Shown here piece after piece: positions 1 to 6,374 of a DNA stretch of 14,115 nt (position 1 is the first letter of the stretch; each line of letters starts with the position of its first letter). Both the position numbers and the translations under genes were made by a program. Source of the DNA: Acidobacteriaceae bacterium (lineage in GTDB: Bacteria > Acidobacteriota > Terriglobia > Terriglobales > Acidobacteriaceae); NCBI GenBank assembly GCA_003133425.1, contig PKXI01000373.1, positions 1 to 14,115 of the forward strand, written 5' to 3'. A model generated the notes under the pieces. That model ran no database searches. It was not told the DNA's origin and worked only from the letters and a program-made list of their open reading frames with translations.

Positions 1-651
1 AATTCCAAATGCGATTGCCCTGTGATTACCGGCCTCATCGGAATGACCTTCGGCCACATCTACTTTCAAGGCAAGCCCATCCAGGATGACCTGATTGCCT
101 ACAAGCGCCGCATGGGCTATGTCCCGGAGGAGCCGTATCTCTATAACCATCTTTCAGGAGTGGAATACCTCACGATGGTTGCGCAGCTTCGTAATCTGCC
201 CGCGCGTGAGTCATCCAAATGCATTGACGGCCTGCTGCGCCTGCTCTCGCTCCACGACGATCGGCACGCTTCCATCTCCGGCTACTCGAAAGGCATGCGC
301 CAGAAGGTTCTCATCGCAGCCGCCTTGATGCATAACCCCGAGCTCATCCTGCTCGACGAACCGTTCTCCGGACTCGACGTCGGCTCCGCGCTGGTCCTGC
401 GCAGTCTTATCCAGGAGCTGGCCGCGCGCGGCAAAGTGGTGCTTTTCAGCTCCCATGAACTCGACACCGTCGAACGCATCTGTTCCCGCGTGGTGATTCT
501 CCATCGTGGCAAGGTCGTCGCCGACGACACGATCGAACGTCTGCGCTCCCTTATGGAACTGCCGACACTAGAGGGCATCTTCTCGCAACTTGCCGTCGAG
601 CAGGATAGCGAATCGATGGCGCGCCAGATTGCGGATTTGATCCATGCATAG
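1..651 (+). CDS. ABC transporter ATP-binding protein, 5'-truncated
   Basis: ATPase subunit of an ABC transporter, which would power the membrane protein encoded next to it. The frame is open from base 1 and ends at TAG 649-651, so the N-terminus lies outside the window. Visible in order are a Q-loop region (MGYVPEEPYLY), a degenerate signature motif (SGYSKGMRQK), Walker B with D-loop (LILLDEPFSGLD) and the H-loop (SSHELDTVERICSRVV), followed by a short C-terminal helical tail. The residues just before ITGLI, where GKST of Walker A normally sits, read NSKCDCPV and do not form a P-loop. The first ~20 bases may therefore not be native (cloning junction or error), or the P-loop is lost. ATG at position 22 is only the first internal Met and not a credible start. 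It overlaps the permease gene by 8 nt, indicating translational coupling. The substrate cannot be deduced; the subfamily resembles ABC-2 type exporters. Confidence 0.9.
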   Translation, partial: NSKCDCPVITGLIGMTFGHIYFQGKPIQDDLIAYKRRMGYVPEEPYLYNHLSGVEYLTMVAQLRNLPARESSKCIDGLLRLLSLHDDRHASISGYSKGMRQKVLIAAALMHNPELILLDEPFSGLDVGSALVLRSLIQELAARGKVVLFSSHELDTVERICSRVVILHRGKVVADDTIERLRSLMELPTLEGIFSQLAVEQDSESMARQIADLIHA

Positions 652-2374
652 ATTACTGCGGAAGTTACGTGATCGTTTGCCGCTGGAGTTTCGCGTTCTC
701 TATCGCCAGTTCCTGCTGCGCATTGTCGATCTCGAATCTCTCTCGATTGAGGCCGACGTACCCAGGTTCCTTGGCCAGTTCGCCGGCGTTCTCATGATGT
801 TCAGCATGATCCAGGCCCTCGGCCTCCTCATTCATCCAATCAAGAGTGCAGCCGACTTTCTCGGCATGCTCTGGACCGTCGAACAACGCATGGTCTTCAC
901 CACGATGCTGGTGACTGGGCTCTTCGCCGTCATCAGTTGGGACGCCATCTTTCCCGACCGCCGTGACGTCATGGTCCTTTCCCCATTGCCCATTCACCCG
1001 CGCATTATCCTCTTCGCCAAGATGGCTGCTGCTGGCGCAGTCCTGGGCCTTGCCGTTCTGGCATTGAACTTCGCAGTCGGCTTCGCGTTCTGTCTGATCC
1101 TGGGAGGAATCCCGCATTTCCTCTTGATCCTTGCGGCCTACTTTTTCACCATGGCCGGCGCCAGCCTCCTTGTTTATGGGTCCGTCCTCACCGTACAGGG
1201 ACTGATTGCGCTCCTGCTCCCGCGCCGCCTCTTCCTGCGCCTCTCCGCGCTCCTGCAGATCGCTGCCTTTGGCCTCTTCCTCTGCGTCTATTTTCTTGAG
1301 GGAACAATCACCTCTCCGGCAGCATTTGCCAGGCCCGGAAACCAGCGTCTGCTGGCATGGTCCCCTCCTTACTGGTTCTTTGCGCTCTTCAATCAACTGA
1401 TCGGCCGGCCGCCGACAGCCCTTGGCTGGCTGGCCCAGCGCGCCTGGATCGGCCTCGGCATCTCCGTCGTTGGCGCAGCCGCTTCCCTGCTCCTCTGCTA
1501 TATGCGCACCATGCGCAAGACAGTCGAAGATCCGGACCTGGTGCCGGCGGCCAGCGGCTCCCACTGGGCACCACCCTTCGGCAGCGGTCTCCAAACCGCA
1601 ATCCTGCAATTCAGCATCCGCTCGCTCACGCGCAGCCGGCAGCATCGCGTTGTGCTGGCCTTCTATCTCGGCGTTGGACTTGCAATCGCCTTGCTGTGCA
1701 TAAAAGCGGATGGCCCATGGAACAGCGCGCCGCACCCTCTCAGCCCCGGCTTCCTCGTCGCCACCTTCGCCATGATGAGCTTCGCCGTCATCGGCCTGCG
1801 CAGTGTTTACGCGCTGCCCATTTCGCTCACTGCCAACTGGGTTCTCCGCACCACACAGCTCCGCTCGTCAGAAAAGTACATTGCCGCAACTCGGCGATCG
1901 CTGCTGCTGTTCGCCGCGGCGCCGGTGTGGTTCATCTCGGCGCTGCTTGCGCTTCTGTACAGGCCACTCAGCCAGGCCGCAGCGCACCTGGTAATTCTTG
2001 CTCTTCTCGGACTGATTCTTGCCGACCTGAACCTGATCGGCTTTTACAAGGTTCCCTTCACCTGCTCCTACCTGCCGGGAAAATCGAATATCCAGTTCAG
2101 CTTCTGGTTGTTCATTCTTGTCTTTGTGCCTCTTACCCTGCTTGGCGCTATTCGCGAGTTGCACGCACTCTCTCATCCTTTCCAGTACGCATGCATTGTC
2201 GCCGGGCTCGCAGCGGTTGCTGCCGGGCTCTGGGCGCTCAACCACTATCGTTCCAGGTCCGCTGTCCTTTATTTTGAAGAACTGCCGGAGGAAGTACTCA
2301 CGACGTTGCGTCTCATGTCATTCACGGCTTCGGCACCCGCAACAGACGGTCCGCCTCTCAAAGATCAGAATTAA
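644..2374 (+). CDS. ABC transporter permease, large ABC-2-like membrane protein
   Basis: Predicted integral inner-membrane partner of the preceding ATPase. The 576-residue protein starts at ATG 644, inside the end of the ATPase gene (8-nt overlap), the usual layout of a coupled ATPase/permease pair. A short polar N-terminal segment of about 45 residues is followed by roughly twelve hydrophobic segments, for example residues ~46-65, 82-98, 120-150, 158-190, 200-220, 270-288, 335-355, 372-395, 418-440, 447-468, 490-505 and 520-540. There is a hydrophilic loop around 290-325. No nucleotide-binding motifs, signal peptide or enzymatic motifs are visible. The C-terminus is short and polar and ends at TAA 2372-2374. 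It is longer than a typical six-helix ABC-2 permease, suggesting two fused six-helix halves. Function as an exporter is inferred from the neighbour; the substrate is unknown. Confidence 0.85.
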   Translation: MHRLLRKLRDRLPLEFRVLYRQFLLRIVDLESLSIEADVPRFLGQFAGVLMMFSMIQALGLLIHPIKSAADFLGMLWTVEQRMVFTTMLVTGLFAVISWDAIFPDRRDVMVLSPLPIHPRIILFAKMAAAGAVLGLAVLALNFAVGFAFCLILGGIPHFLLILAAYFFTMAGASLLVYGSVLTVQGLIALLLPRRLFLRLSALLQIAAFGLFLCVYFLEGTITSPAAFARPGNQRLLAWSPPYWFFALFNQLIGRPPTALGWLAQRAWIGLGISVVGAAASLLLCYMRTMRKTVEDPDLVPAASGSHWAPPFGSGLQTAILQFSIRSLTRSRQHRVVLAFYLGVGLAIALLCIKADGPWNSAPHPLSPGFLVATFAMMSFAVIGLRSVYALPISLTANWVLRTTQLRSSEKYIAATRRSLLLFAAAPVWFISALLALLYRPLSQAAAHLVILALLGLILADLNLIGFYKVPFTCSYLPGKSNIQFSFWLFILVFVPLTLLGAIRELHALSHPFQYACIVAGLAAVAAGLWALNHYRSRSAVLYFEELPEEVLTTLRLMSFTASAPATDGPPLKDQN

Positions 2375-2498
2375 GCATTGCTTCCCAATATCGCCTGAGC
2401 GAATGGCGACGCCGAAGTGAGAACGGCGCAGAATCCTCCCTGTGTCTGCTCCGGCCCGGTGGCCCTTGGTCTGGTGCGGCCAGATGCGCAAAATAAAT

Positions 2499-2512
2499 AA
2501 CAACGCGTTGTT
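2499..2512. promoter_or_regulatory. Perfect 14-bp palindrome, possible operator
   Basis: AACAACGCGTTGTT is exactly its own reverse complement. It is preceded by an AT-rich stretch (AATAAATA) and followed by CACACTTTCAC. It lies 125 nt after the permease stop, in a non-coding gap. A dimeric DNA-binding protein could use such a site. As RNA it could also fold as a 5-bp stem with a CGCG loop. No repressor gene in the window points to it, so the role is open. Confidence 0.4.
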
Positions 2513-2620
2513 CACACTTTCACTTTCCAGTCCGGTCTGGCTTGGTAAAACGACTTGAAGGAAATGCAGACTGCGGGATTCGCTGCGCTCGCATCAGGAG
2601 GCGAACGCTTGCAATCGGGC

Positions 2621-2654
2621 AAAAAGAAACGCCGGGACAATTGCTGCCCCGGCG
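2621..2654 (-). terminator. Rho-independent terminator of the minus-strand regulatory cluster
   Basis: Read on the minus strand, a 7-bp GC stem (CGCCGGG pairing with CCCGGCG, 2630-2636 with 2648-2654), extended by an A-C mismatch and two more pairs, is followed at once by TTTCTTTTTG. It lies about 60 nt after the stop of the 171-residue protein gene. On the plus strand the hairpin has no T-run after it, so it acts for the minus strand. Confidence 0.75.
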
Positions 2655-2713
2655 ATGCGCGTGCAACGCAATAACCTTATTTTGAAGGCAGCCCTCGGGC
2701 TTTCGATCAAGCC

Positions 2714-3229
2714 TCAGGCCGCTGTGTTACCCCGTAAGTCGAGCGGGGCGCTCAACTGCTGACGGAGATTCCCGGCCAGGTCAGCCACCATGCGCAGCCT
2801 GGTGGCTATGGGCGAGGGCACCTCGCTGCCGTTGAGCGCCAGTTGCGAGTGCAGCAACAGCCCGGCCACAGTGGATTTCAATTCTGTTTCGATGGCCGCC
2901 GCGGCCGCGCGGCGAGCGAGAGCCTGTTCCCGCTCCCGGCGGTGCAGCGCGGCACGAATCTCGCGAATTAGCCGCGCCGCCCCGGCGAGCGCGAAGTTGA
3001 TCTGCAGCGGTATGGCCAGGCCTGCGTGCTCCCAGATTCTCTCGGCCGCGGCCGGGTCGCATTCAGCCATGGTCTCGTCAACCACCACCACGGAAAACTC
3101 CCGCCGCCGCAACGCTGCCAGTGAGGCCTTACGGCCCTCCGCCACTTCCACTTCCATGCCCAGTTGCGCGCCCACAACAGCAGCACAGTTTCGTGCGCCT
3201 TCGACTCCGGTCACCATCAGAATGCTCAT
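2714..3229 (-). CDS. Receiver-like protein with C-terminal kinase-dimerisation-like helices
   Basis: A 171-residue cytosolic protein of uncharacterised function, probably regulatory. The N-terminal ~95 residues look like a two-component receiver fold: a beta strand at 1-7 (MSILMVT) and a strand ending in Asp51 (SVVVVDE), where the phospho-acceptor would sit. The usual acidic pair after strand 1 is replaced (TGVEG) and the conserved Lys-Pro near the end is not visible, so phosphorylation chemistry is probably impaired. Residues ~97-165 are helical and resemble a histidine-kinase dimerisation (DHp) hairpin (ETELKSTVAGLLLHSQLAL), but the position matching the phosphorylated His appears to be Thr115. 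No ATPase domain follows. ATG 3229 is preceded by AGGA at good spacing. It lies 171 nt downstream of the sigma-54 activator gene on the same strand and is followed by a terminator, so it is probably the last gene of that unit. The domain reading is by eye and moderate in confidence. Confidence 0.7.
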   Translation of the reverse strand: MSILMVTGVEGARNCAAVVGAQLGMEVEVAEGRKASLAALRRREFSVVVVDETMAECDPAAAERIWEHAGLAIPLQINFALAGAARLIREIRAALHRREREQALARRAAAAAIETELKSTVAGLLLHSQLALNGSEVPSPIATRLRMVADLAGNLRQQLSAPLDLRGNTAA

Positions 3230-3275
3230 TTTGAATTCCTCGTTCCTGGTTTATGTCCTGTGGTCCTGGCTCTTC

Positions 3276-3299
3276 GCTTCCGGCTTCCGGCTTCCAGCT
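3276..3299. repeat. Short heptamer tandem repeat (GCTTCCG x3, last unit imperfect)
   Basis: Units GCTTCCG (3276-3282), GCTTCCG (3283-3289) and GCTTCCA (3290-3296), plus a partial GCT, lie in the 171-nt gap between the activator gene and the small receiver-like gene. The 7-nt period is the same as in the unrelated CAGTGAA repeats at 7113-7154 and 7213-7240. Confidence 0.7.
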
Positions 3300-3400
3300 A
3301 TTCACGATTCGCTTACTCATATGCAGATCAAGAACGCGGCGCTACGCGCTGGCAAGTCAAAGCTGGTGGATTGCGTTTAGGAGTTGGAAGCAGTTGTTGG

Positions 3401-4870
3401 TTACCCGTCCAGAAGCGGGTCGGCGATGCCGTACTCTTTCAGCTTTCGGTAGAGCGTCGTCTTGCCGATGCCCAGCAGCTTCGCGGCCTGCAGCTTATCG
3501 CCGTTCAGCGCTCGAATCGCGCTCAGGATGGCTTCGCGCTCCAAATCGGCAAGCGTTTTCAACGCGGGTGCGCCGCCGCCTTCCTTTTCGCTATCGTGTT
3601 CGCCGGCGGCCGCGGCAGTTCGCCGGGCGTCAAGTCCCTGCTGCTGAAGCTGCGTGGGCAGGTCGCCCAGGTGCAACACCGGCCCGGAAGACAGCGCGCA
3701 GGCTCGTTCCACTGAATTCTCGAGTTCGCGCACGTTACCCGGCCAGTCGTGCCGCATCATGGTGCGCAGAGCCTCGTCGCTGAGCGTGAATTTGGTGCCA
3801 TGCTCGCGGCTGATGCGGTCCAGAAAATGTGCTGCAAGCAACGGTATGTCTTCGCGCCGGTCGCGCAGCGATGGCAACCGCAGGTTGACCACATTCAGCC
3901 GGTAGAACAGATCTTTCCGGAAGGTCCCCTTCTCTACCATCACCGCTAGATCGCGGTTGGTCGCAGCCACAATCCTCGCCTTGATGGGGACACGGTGCGT
4001 AGCCCCGACCGGCCGCACTTCTTTTTCCTGTAAGGCCCTGAGCAGCTTGGCCTGCAGATCGAGTGAGAGCTCGCCGATCTCGTCCAGGAACACGGTTCCG
4101 CCCTCCGCCGATACGAGCAGGCCATCCTTGGAGCGGTTGGCACCGGTAAAGGCACCCTTTACGTAGCCGAACAGCTCACTCTCGATCAGCGTCGGGACCA
4201 GCGAACCGCAGTCCACGGGCAGAAACGGCTTCTGCGAATTCGGTCCGTAGGCGTGAATGGTTCGCGCCACCAGTTCCTTGCCCGTGCCGCTCTCGCCGAG
4301 GATCAGGACGGGGTGAGAGCTTTGCGCGACTTTGGAGAGGATGCGGTAGAGCTTCTCCATCTCCCCGGAGCGGCCGATCATTGCGCCCAGTCCCTGCGAG
4401 AGCCGCAGCCGCTCCCGCAACTGCCGGGTCGCTGTGTCTGTGAGTTGACTGGCTGAGGCGCGGTCCAGCACTGTCGAAAGCTCATCCATCGCGAAGGGCT
4501 TGGTCAGGTAGTCGGAGGCACCGCAGCGCATCGCCTCTACCGCCGCGTTCACCGAACCAGAAACGGTCATGGCGATCACTGAAGTGTCGGGGTAGAGCAG
4601 CTTGACCTCGGAGACAAGTTCCAGTCCCTGATTCGACCCGGCGGGCAGGTTCACCAGCAGGATATCGGCGGAATGGCCCCTCATCTGGCTCAGCGCCTGC
4701 CCCAGGTCTCCGGTGCTTTCTACCGCATAGCCGAGGCTCGCGGCAATTTCGGCGCAAGCCGAACGCACCGCCGCATCAGCGTCCACTACCAGCAGGTGCA
4801 AGCGCACCGCCGGCTCCGCTAGTTGAGGGATAAACTCCATGGCCCTTGTGTTGAAGACTGTTTCAAGCAT
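3401..4870 (-). CDS. NtrC-family sigma-54-dependent response regulator with Asn at the phosphorylation site
   Basis: Transcription activator that would open promoters bound by sigma-54 RNA polymerase. The 489 residues show the full three-domain plan. A receiver (~25-140) has acidic residues Asp30/Asp32, Thr102 and Lys124. An AAA+ domain (~165-390) has Walker A GESGTGKE (192-199), an intact GAFTGA sigma-54 contact loop (239-244), Walker B VFLDE (260-264) and an arginine-rich FRKDLFYRLN segment. A Fis-type helix-turn-helix (~440-485) includes AAKLLGIGKTTLYRKLKEYG. The residue matching NtrC Asp54 is Asn74 (DILLVNLPAG, codon AAC at 4651-4649), so normal phospho-activation is not expected. I chose ATG 4870 because GAGG lies 8 nt upstream and the receiver begins ~20 residues later. 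The frame stays open upstream into the kinase only because of a frameshift there. Its likely partner is the kinase gene 100 nt upstream. Confidence 0.9.
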   Translation of the reverse strand: MLETVFNTRAMEFIPQLAEPAVRLHLLVVDADAAVRSACAEIAASLGYAVESTGDLGQALSQMRGHSADILLVNLPAGSNQGLELVSEVKLLYPDTSVIAMTVSGSVNAAVEAMRCGASDYLTKPFAMDELSTVLDRASASQLTDTATRQLRERLRLSQGLGAMIGRSGEMEKLYRILSKVAQSSHPVLILGESGTGKELVARTIHAYGPNSQKPFLPVDCGSLVPTLIESELFGYVKGAFTGANRSKDGLLVSAEGGTVFLDEIGELSLDLQAKLLRALQEKEVRPVGATHRVPIKARIVAATNRDLAVMVEKGTFRKDLFYRLNVVNLRLPSLRDRREDIPLLAAHFLDRISREHGTKFTLSDEALRTMMRHDWPGNVRELENSVERACALSSGPVLHLGDLPTQLQQQGLDARRTAAAAGEHDSEKEGGGAPALKTLADLEREAILSAIRALNGDKLQAAKLLGIGKTTLYRKLKEYGIADPLLDG

Positions 4871-4970
4871 TGTATTCGCCTCACGTCTACTTATGCATAC
4901 CTGGATGATTTTGGATGAGTACCGGCCGGTTGCAATCAGCTCCCGAAATTGCCACAGCAAGGTTCCGCAT

Positions 4971-5950
4971 TCAATGCTTCCGCACCGGCATTTCGATCTC
5001 GAATCGCGCGCCGGAGTGGGGGCGATTGGTGACGAAGATTCGCCCACCGGCCGCCTCCACCATTGAACGCGTGATGGACAGACCAGGCCGCGATGAGTTG
5101 AGGGCCAGCTTCCCCTGGCTTCCGTGCCTTTTGCGCGGGTCGTGTAGCCGGACATGAAGACCTCTTCAAGGGCCTTCTCGGGTATGCCTGGGCCGCTGTC
5201 TTCGATCGTCAGTGCCAGAGCTTCGGTGGCCCCCGCAGCGGCGGGCCGTTCCTCGAGCACGATCTGGATGCGCCCGGCCGCCGGCATGGCCTCTGCTGCA
5301 TTCTTTACCAGGTTCACGAGTACCCTGGTCAGGTCCTCGCCGGTCATCCGCACCGGCTTCGCGCCTCCCTCCACATCCACGGTGAGCGCAATTCCAGGCC
5401 CGGCTAGAGCAGCCAGAAGATTGTGGTTGGCAAACAGTTCCGCGGCCAGGTTTTCGATGGGCGCAGCCGGCATCAGATCCCAGCGACCCGGTGACTCATG
5501 CCGAGTGTCTCCCTGCCAGCCACGTTCCGGCGGATTGCGTAGCCCAGCCACGGGCGGCACTCTGCCTGGCGCCCCCAGAGAGGCCGTGCGCGAAGTCCCA
5601 TTGCCTTTTGCCGGGCTATCCAGACGTGCACCGGGATTCGCATCGAAATTCGCATTGAAGCTTGAACTTTGGTTCGTATCCAGCGACACCAGCTTTTCGA
5701 CCAGCCGGCGGCTGGCCGCCGCCACTAAACGCAGCTCGTTTCCGTAGTGAGTGAACGGGGTCGCCAGCACCCCCGGCTCCTCAAGCAGATCGCAGTAAAG
5801 TCCCAGCGCAGTCACCATGTTTCTCGCGTCGTGCGCCAACTCGGCTACGCTCTCGCCCCGGCCGCCCAAAGTTGCCAGCGTCTCCACCACTGCTTCTACC
5901 CGCTTCCGCTCGGCTCCGCCAATTCGCGTCATCTCTTCTGTCTGCTGCAT
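4971..5950 (-). pseudogene. Sensor histidine kinase, frameshifted in the ATP-binding domain
   Basis: Cytosolic histidine kinase without membrane segments, the presumed partner of the downstream sigma-54 activator. ATG 5950 has GGGAG about 6 nt upstream. A dimerisation/phospho-acceptor region has His40 in AELAHDARN; a variable Pro/Gly/Asn-rich linker spans ~92-156; the HATPase domain has N-box NLVKNAAEAMP (213-223) and G1 box DSGPGIP (251-257), then SGYTTRAKG. At codon ~289 (bases 5083-5086) the frame reads GGC CTG GTC where GLGLSIT is expected. Restoring one G to a GGG run gives GLGLSITRSMVEAAGG and a normal kinase C-terminus ending at TGA 4973-4971 (about 326 residues). As sequenced, the frame instead runs through the 100-nt gap into the activator, giving an 849-codon fused frame. 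The cause could be a sequencing error in a G-run or a true mutation. Confidence 0.8.
5636..5659. repeat. 12-bp tandem duplication inside the kinase linker
   Basis: ATTCGCATCGAA (5636-5647) is followed directly by ATTCGCATTGAA (5648-5659), one mismatch apart. On the coding (minus) strand it gives the peptide FNANFDAN in the low-complexity linker between the dimerisation and ATPase domains. It is in frame, so the linker probably grew by slippage. Confidence 0.7.
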
Positions 5951-6076
5951 GTCTTGCTCCCTGTTCCAGTCAGTCGACAGTGATCGGTAGAGAGTGGTCA
6001 GTGGCTTTTAACCCACTGATCTCTGTCCCGGTTCCTGTTTACTTTTCGCTGTCGCTGCTTTTCTGTCCTCTTCTAA

Positions 6077-6092
6077 TACACGTTGCGTGCCA
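6077..6092 (-). promoter_or_regulatory. Candidate sigma-54 promoter for the kinase/activator genes
   Basis: Minus-strand sequence TGGCACGCAACGTGTA compares well with the sigma-54 consensus TGGCACGNNNNTTGCW. The -24 half is perfect, but the -12 half has GT where GC is usual. It lies about 127 nt upstream of the kinase start. The downstream gene pair encodes a sigma-54 activator, so self-regulation would make sense, but the imperfect -12 element keeps this tentative. Confidence 0.3.
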
Positions 6093-6362
6093 AACCAGAA
6101 CAGTTCCTCTAAGTTCCTGATAAGGGAAGAGCTTGCTACCCAATTCCCGAATCGCGCTGCCGTCCCTACCTCAGCCCTTCGTCCCGAAATGGAACACTCC
6201 GATCCGGCGAATTTGGACTAACTTATTTACTTTCTGCCACTTAACCTTCCATTCCCGTTCCGGTCTGCAAAAATCTCATATTCCCATCATGGAACTGGAT
6301 CTTCCGCGTTCACGGTTCCTCATTCCCAAGGGCCCGCTCTCAGCTCTCAAGTCCCATTCCCG

Positions 6363-6368
6363 TACAAT
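6363..6368 (+). promoter_or_regulatory. Possible -10 box (TACAAT) directly before rph
   Basis: TACAAT ends 6 nt before the rph ATG, so transcription would begin at or next to the start codon and give a leaderless mRNA. The intervening bases are CCCCTT with no Shine-Dalgarno. No good -35 hexamer was found about 17 nt upstream. Confidence 0.35.
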
Positions 6369-6374
6369 CCCCTT

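Larger units (their letters stand above)
2375..2713. other. Intergenic region between converging transcription units
   Basis: This 339-nt gap separates the plus-strand ABC operon from the minus-strand regulatory cluster, which converge here. I see no credible reading frame. It holds a perfect 14-bp palindrome at 2499-2512 and the terminator of the minus-strand cluster at 2621-2654. A weak plus-strand hairpin near 2412-2430 (CGCCG, 9-nt loop, CGGCG) has no T-run after it, so no convincing terminator for the ABC operon was found. Confidence 0.6.
5951..6374. other. Divergent intergenic region between the kinase gene and rph
   Basis: A 424-nt non-coding gap from which two units diverge. It holds a degenerate CAGTG-type repeat patch (about 5961-6003, including CCCTGTTCC and GTGGTCAGTGG), a sigma-54-like site for the minus strand (6077-6092), and a pyrimidine-rich stretch before rph with five copies of ATTCCC (6143, 6251, 6280, 6322, 6356). 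A possible -10 box for rph lies at 6363-6368. No tRNA or terminator was recognised. Confidence 0.55.

Noticed and set aside
665..1735. Minus-strand open frame (356 codons) opposite the permease
   Set aside because: Its composition is that of a reversed membrane-protein gene (Gln, Glu and Gly-rich, no domains), so it is a shadow frame.
2630..2654. Hairpin as a plus-strand terminator of the ABC operon
   Set aside because: On the plus strand the stem is followed by ATGCGCGTGC without a T-run. The T-run is on the minus-strand side only.
3231..4240. Internal EcoRI sites (GAATTC near 3234, 3714 and 4236) as assembly joins
   Set aside because: The two at about 3714 and 4236 lie inside an uninterrupted, well-conserved activator gene. 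The one near 3234 lies in a normal ribosome-binding region, so there is no sign of chimerism.
3401..5950. A single 849-residue hybrid kinase/sigma-54 activator gene
   Set aside because: The frame is continuous only because one base is missing in the GLGLSIT box. Restoring it gives a normal kinase stop at 4971, and the activator has its own ribosome binding site and ATG at 4870.
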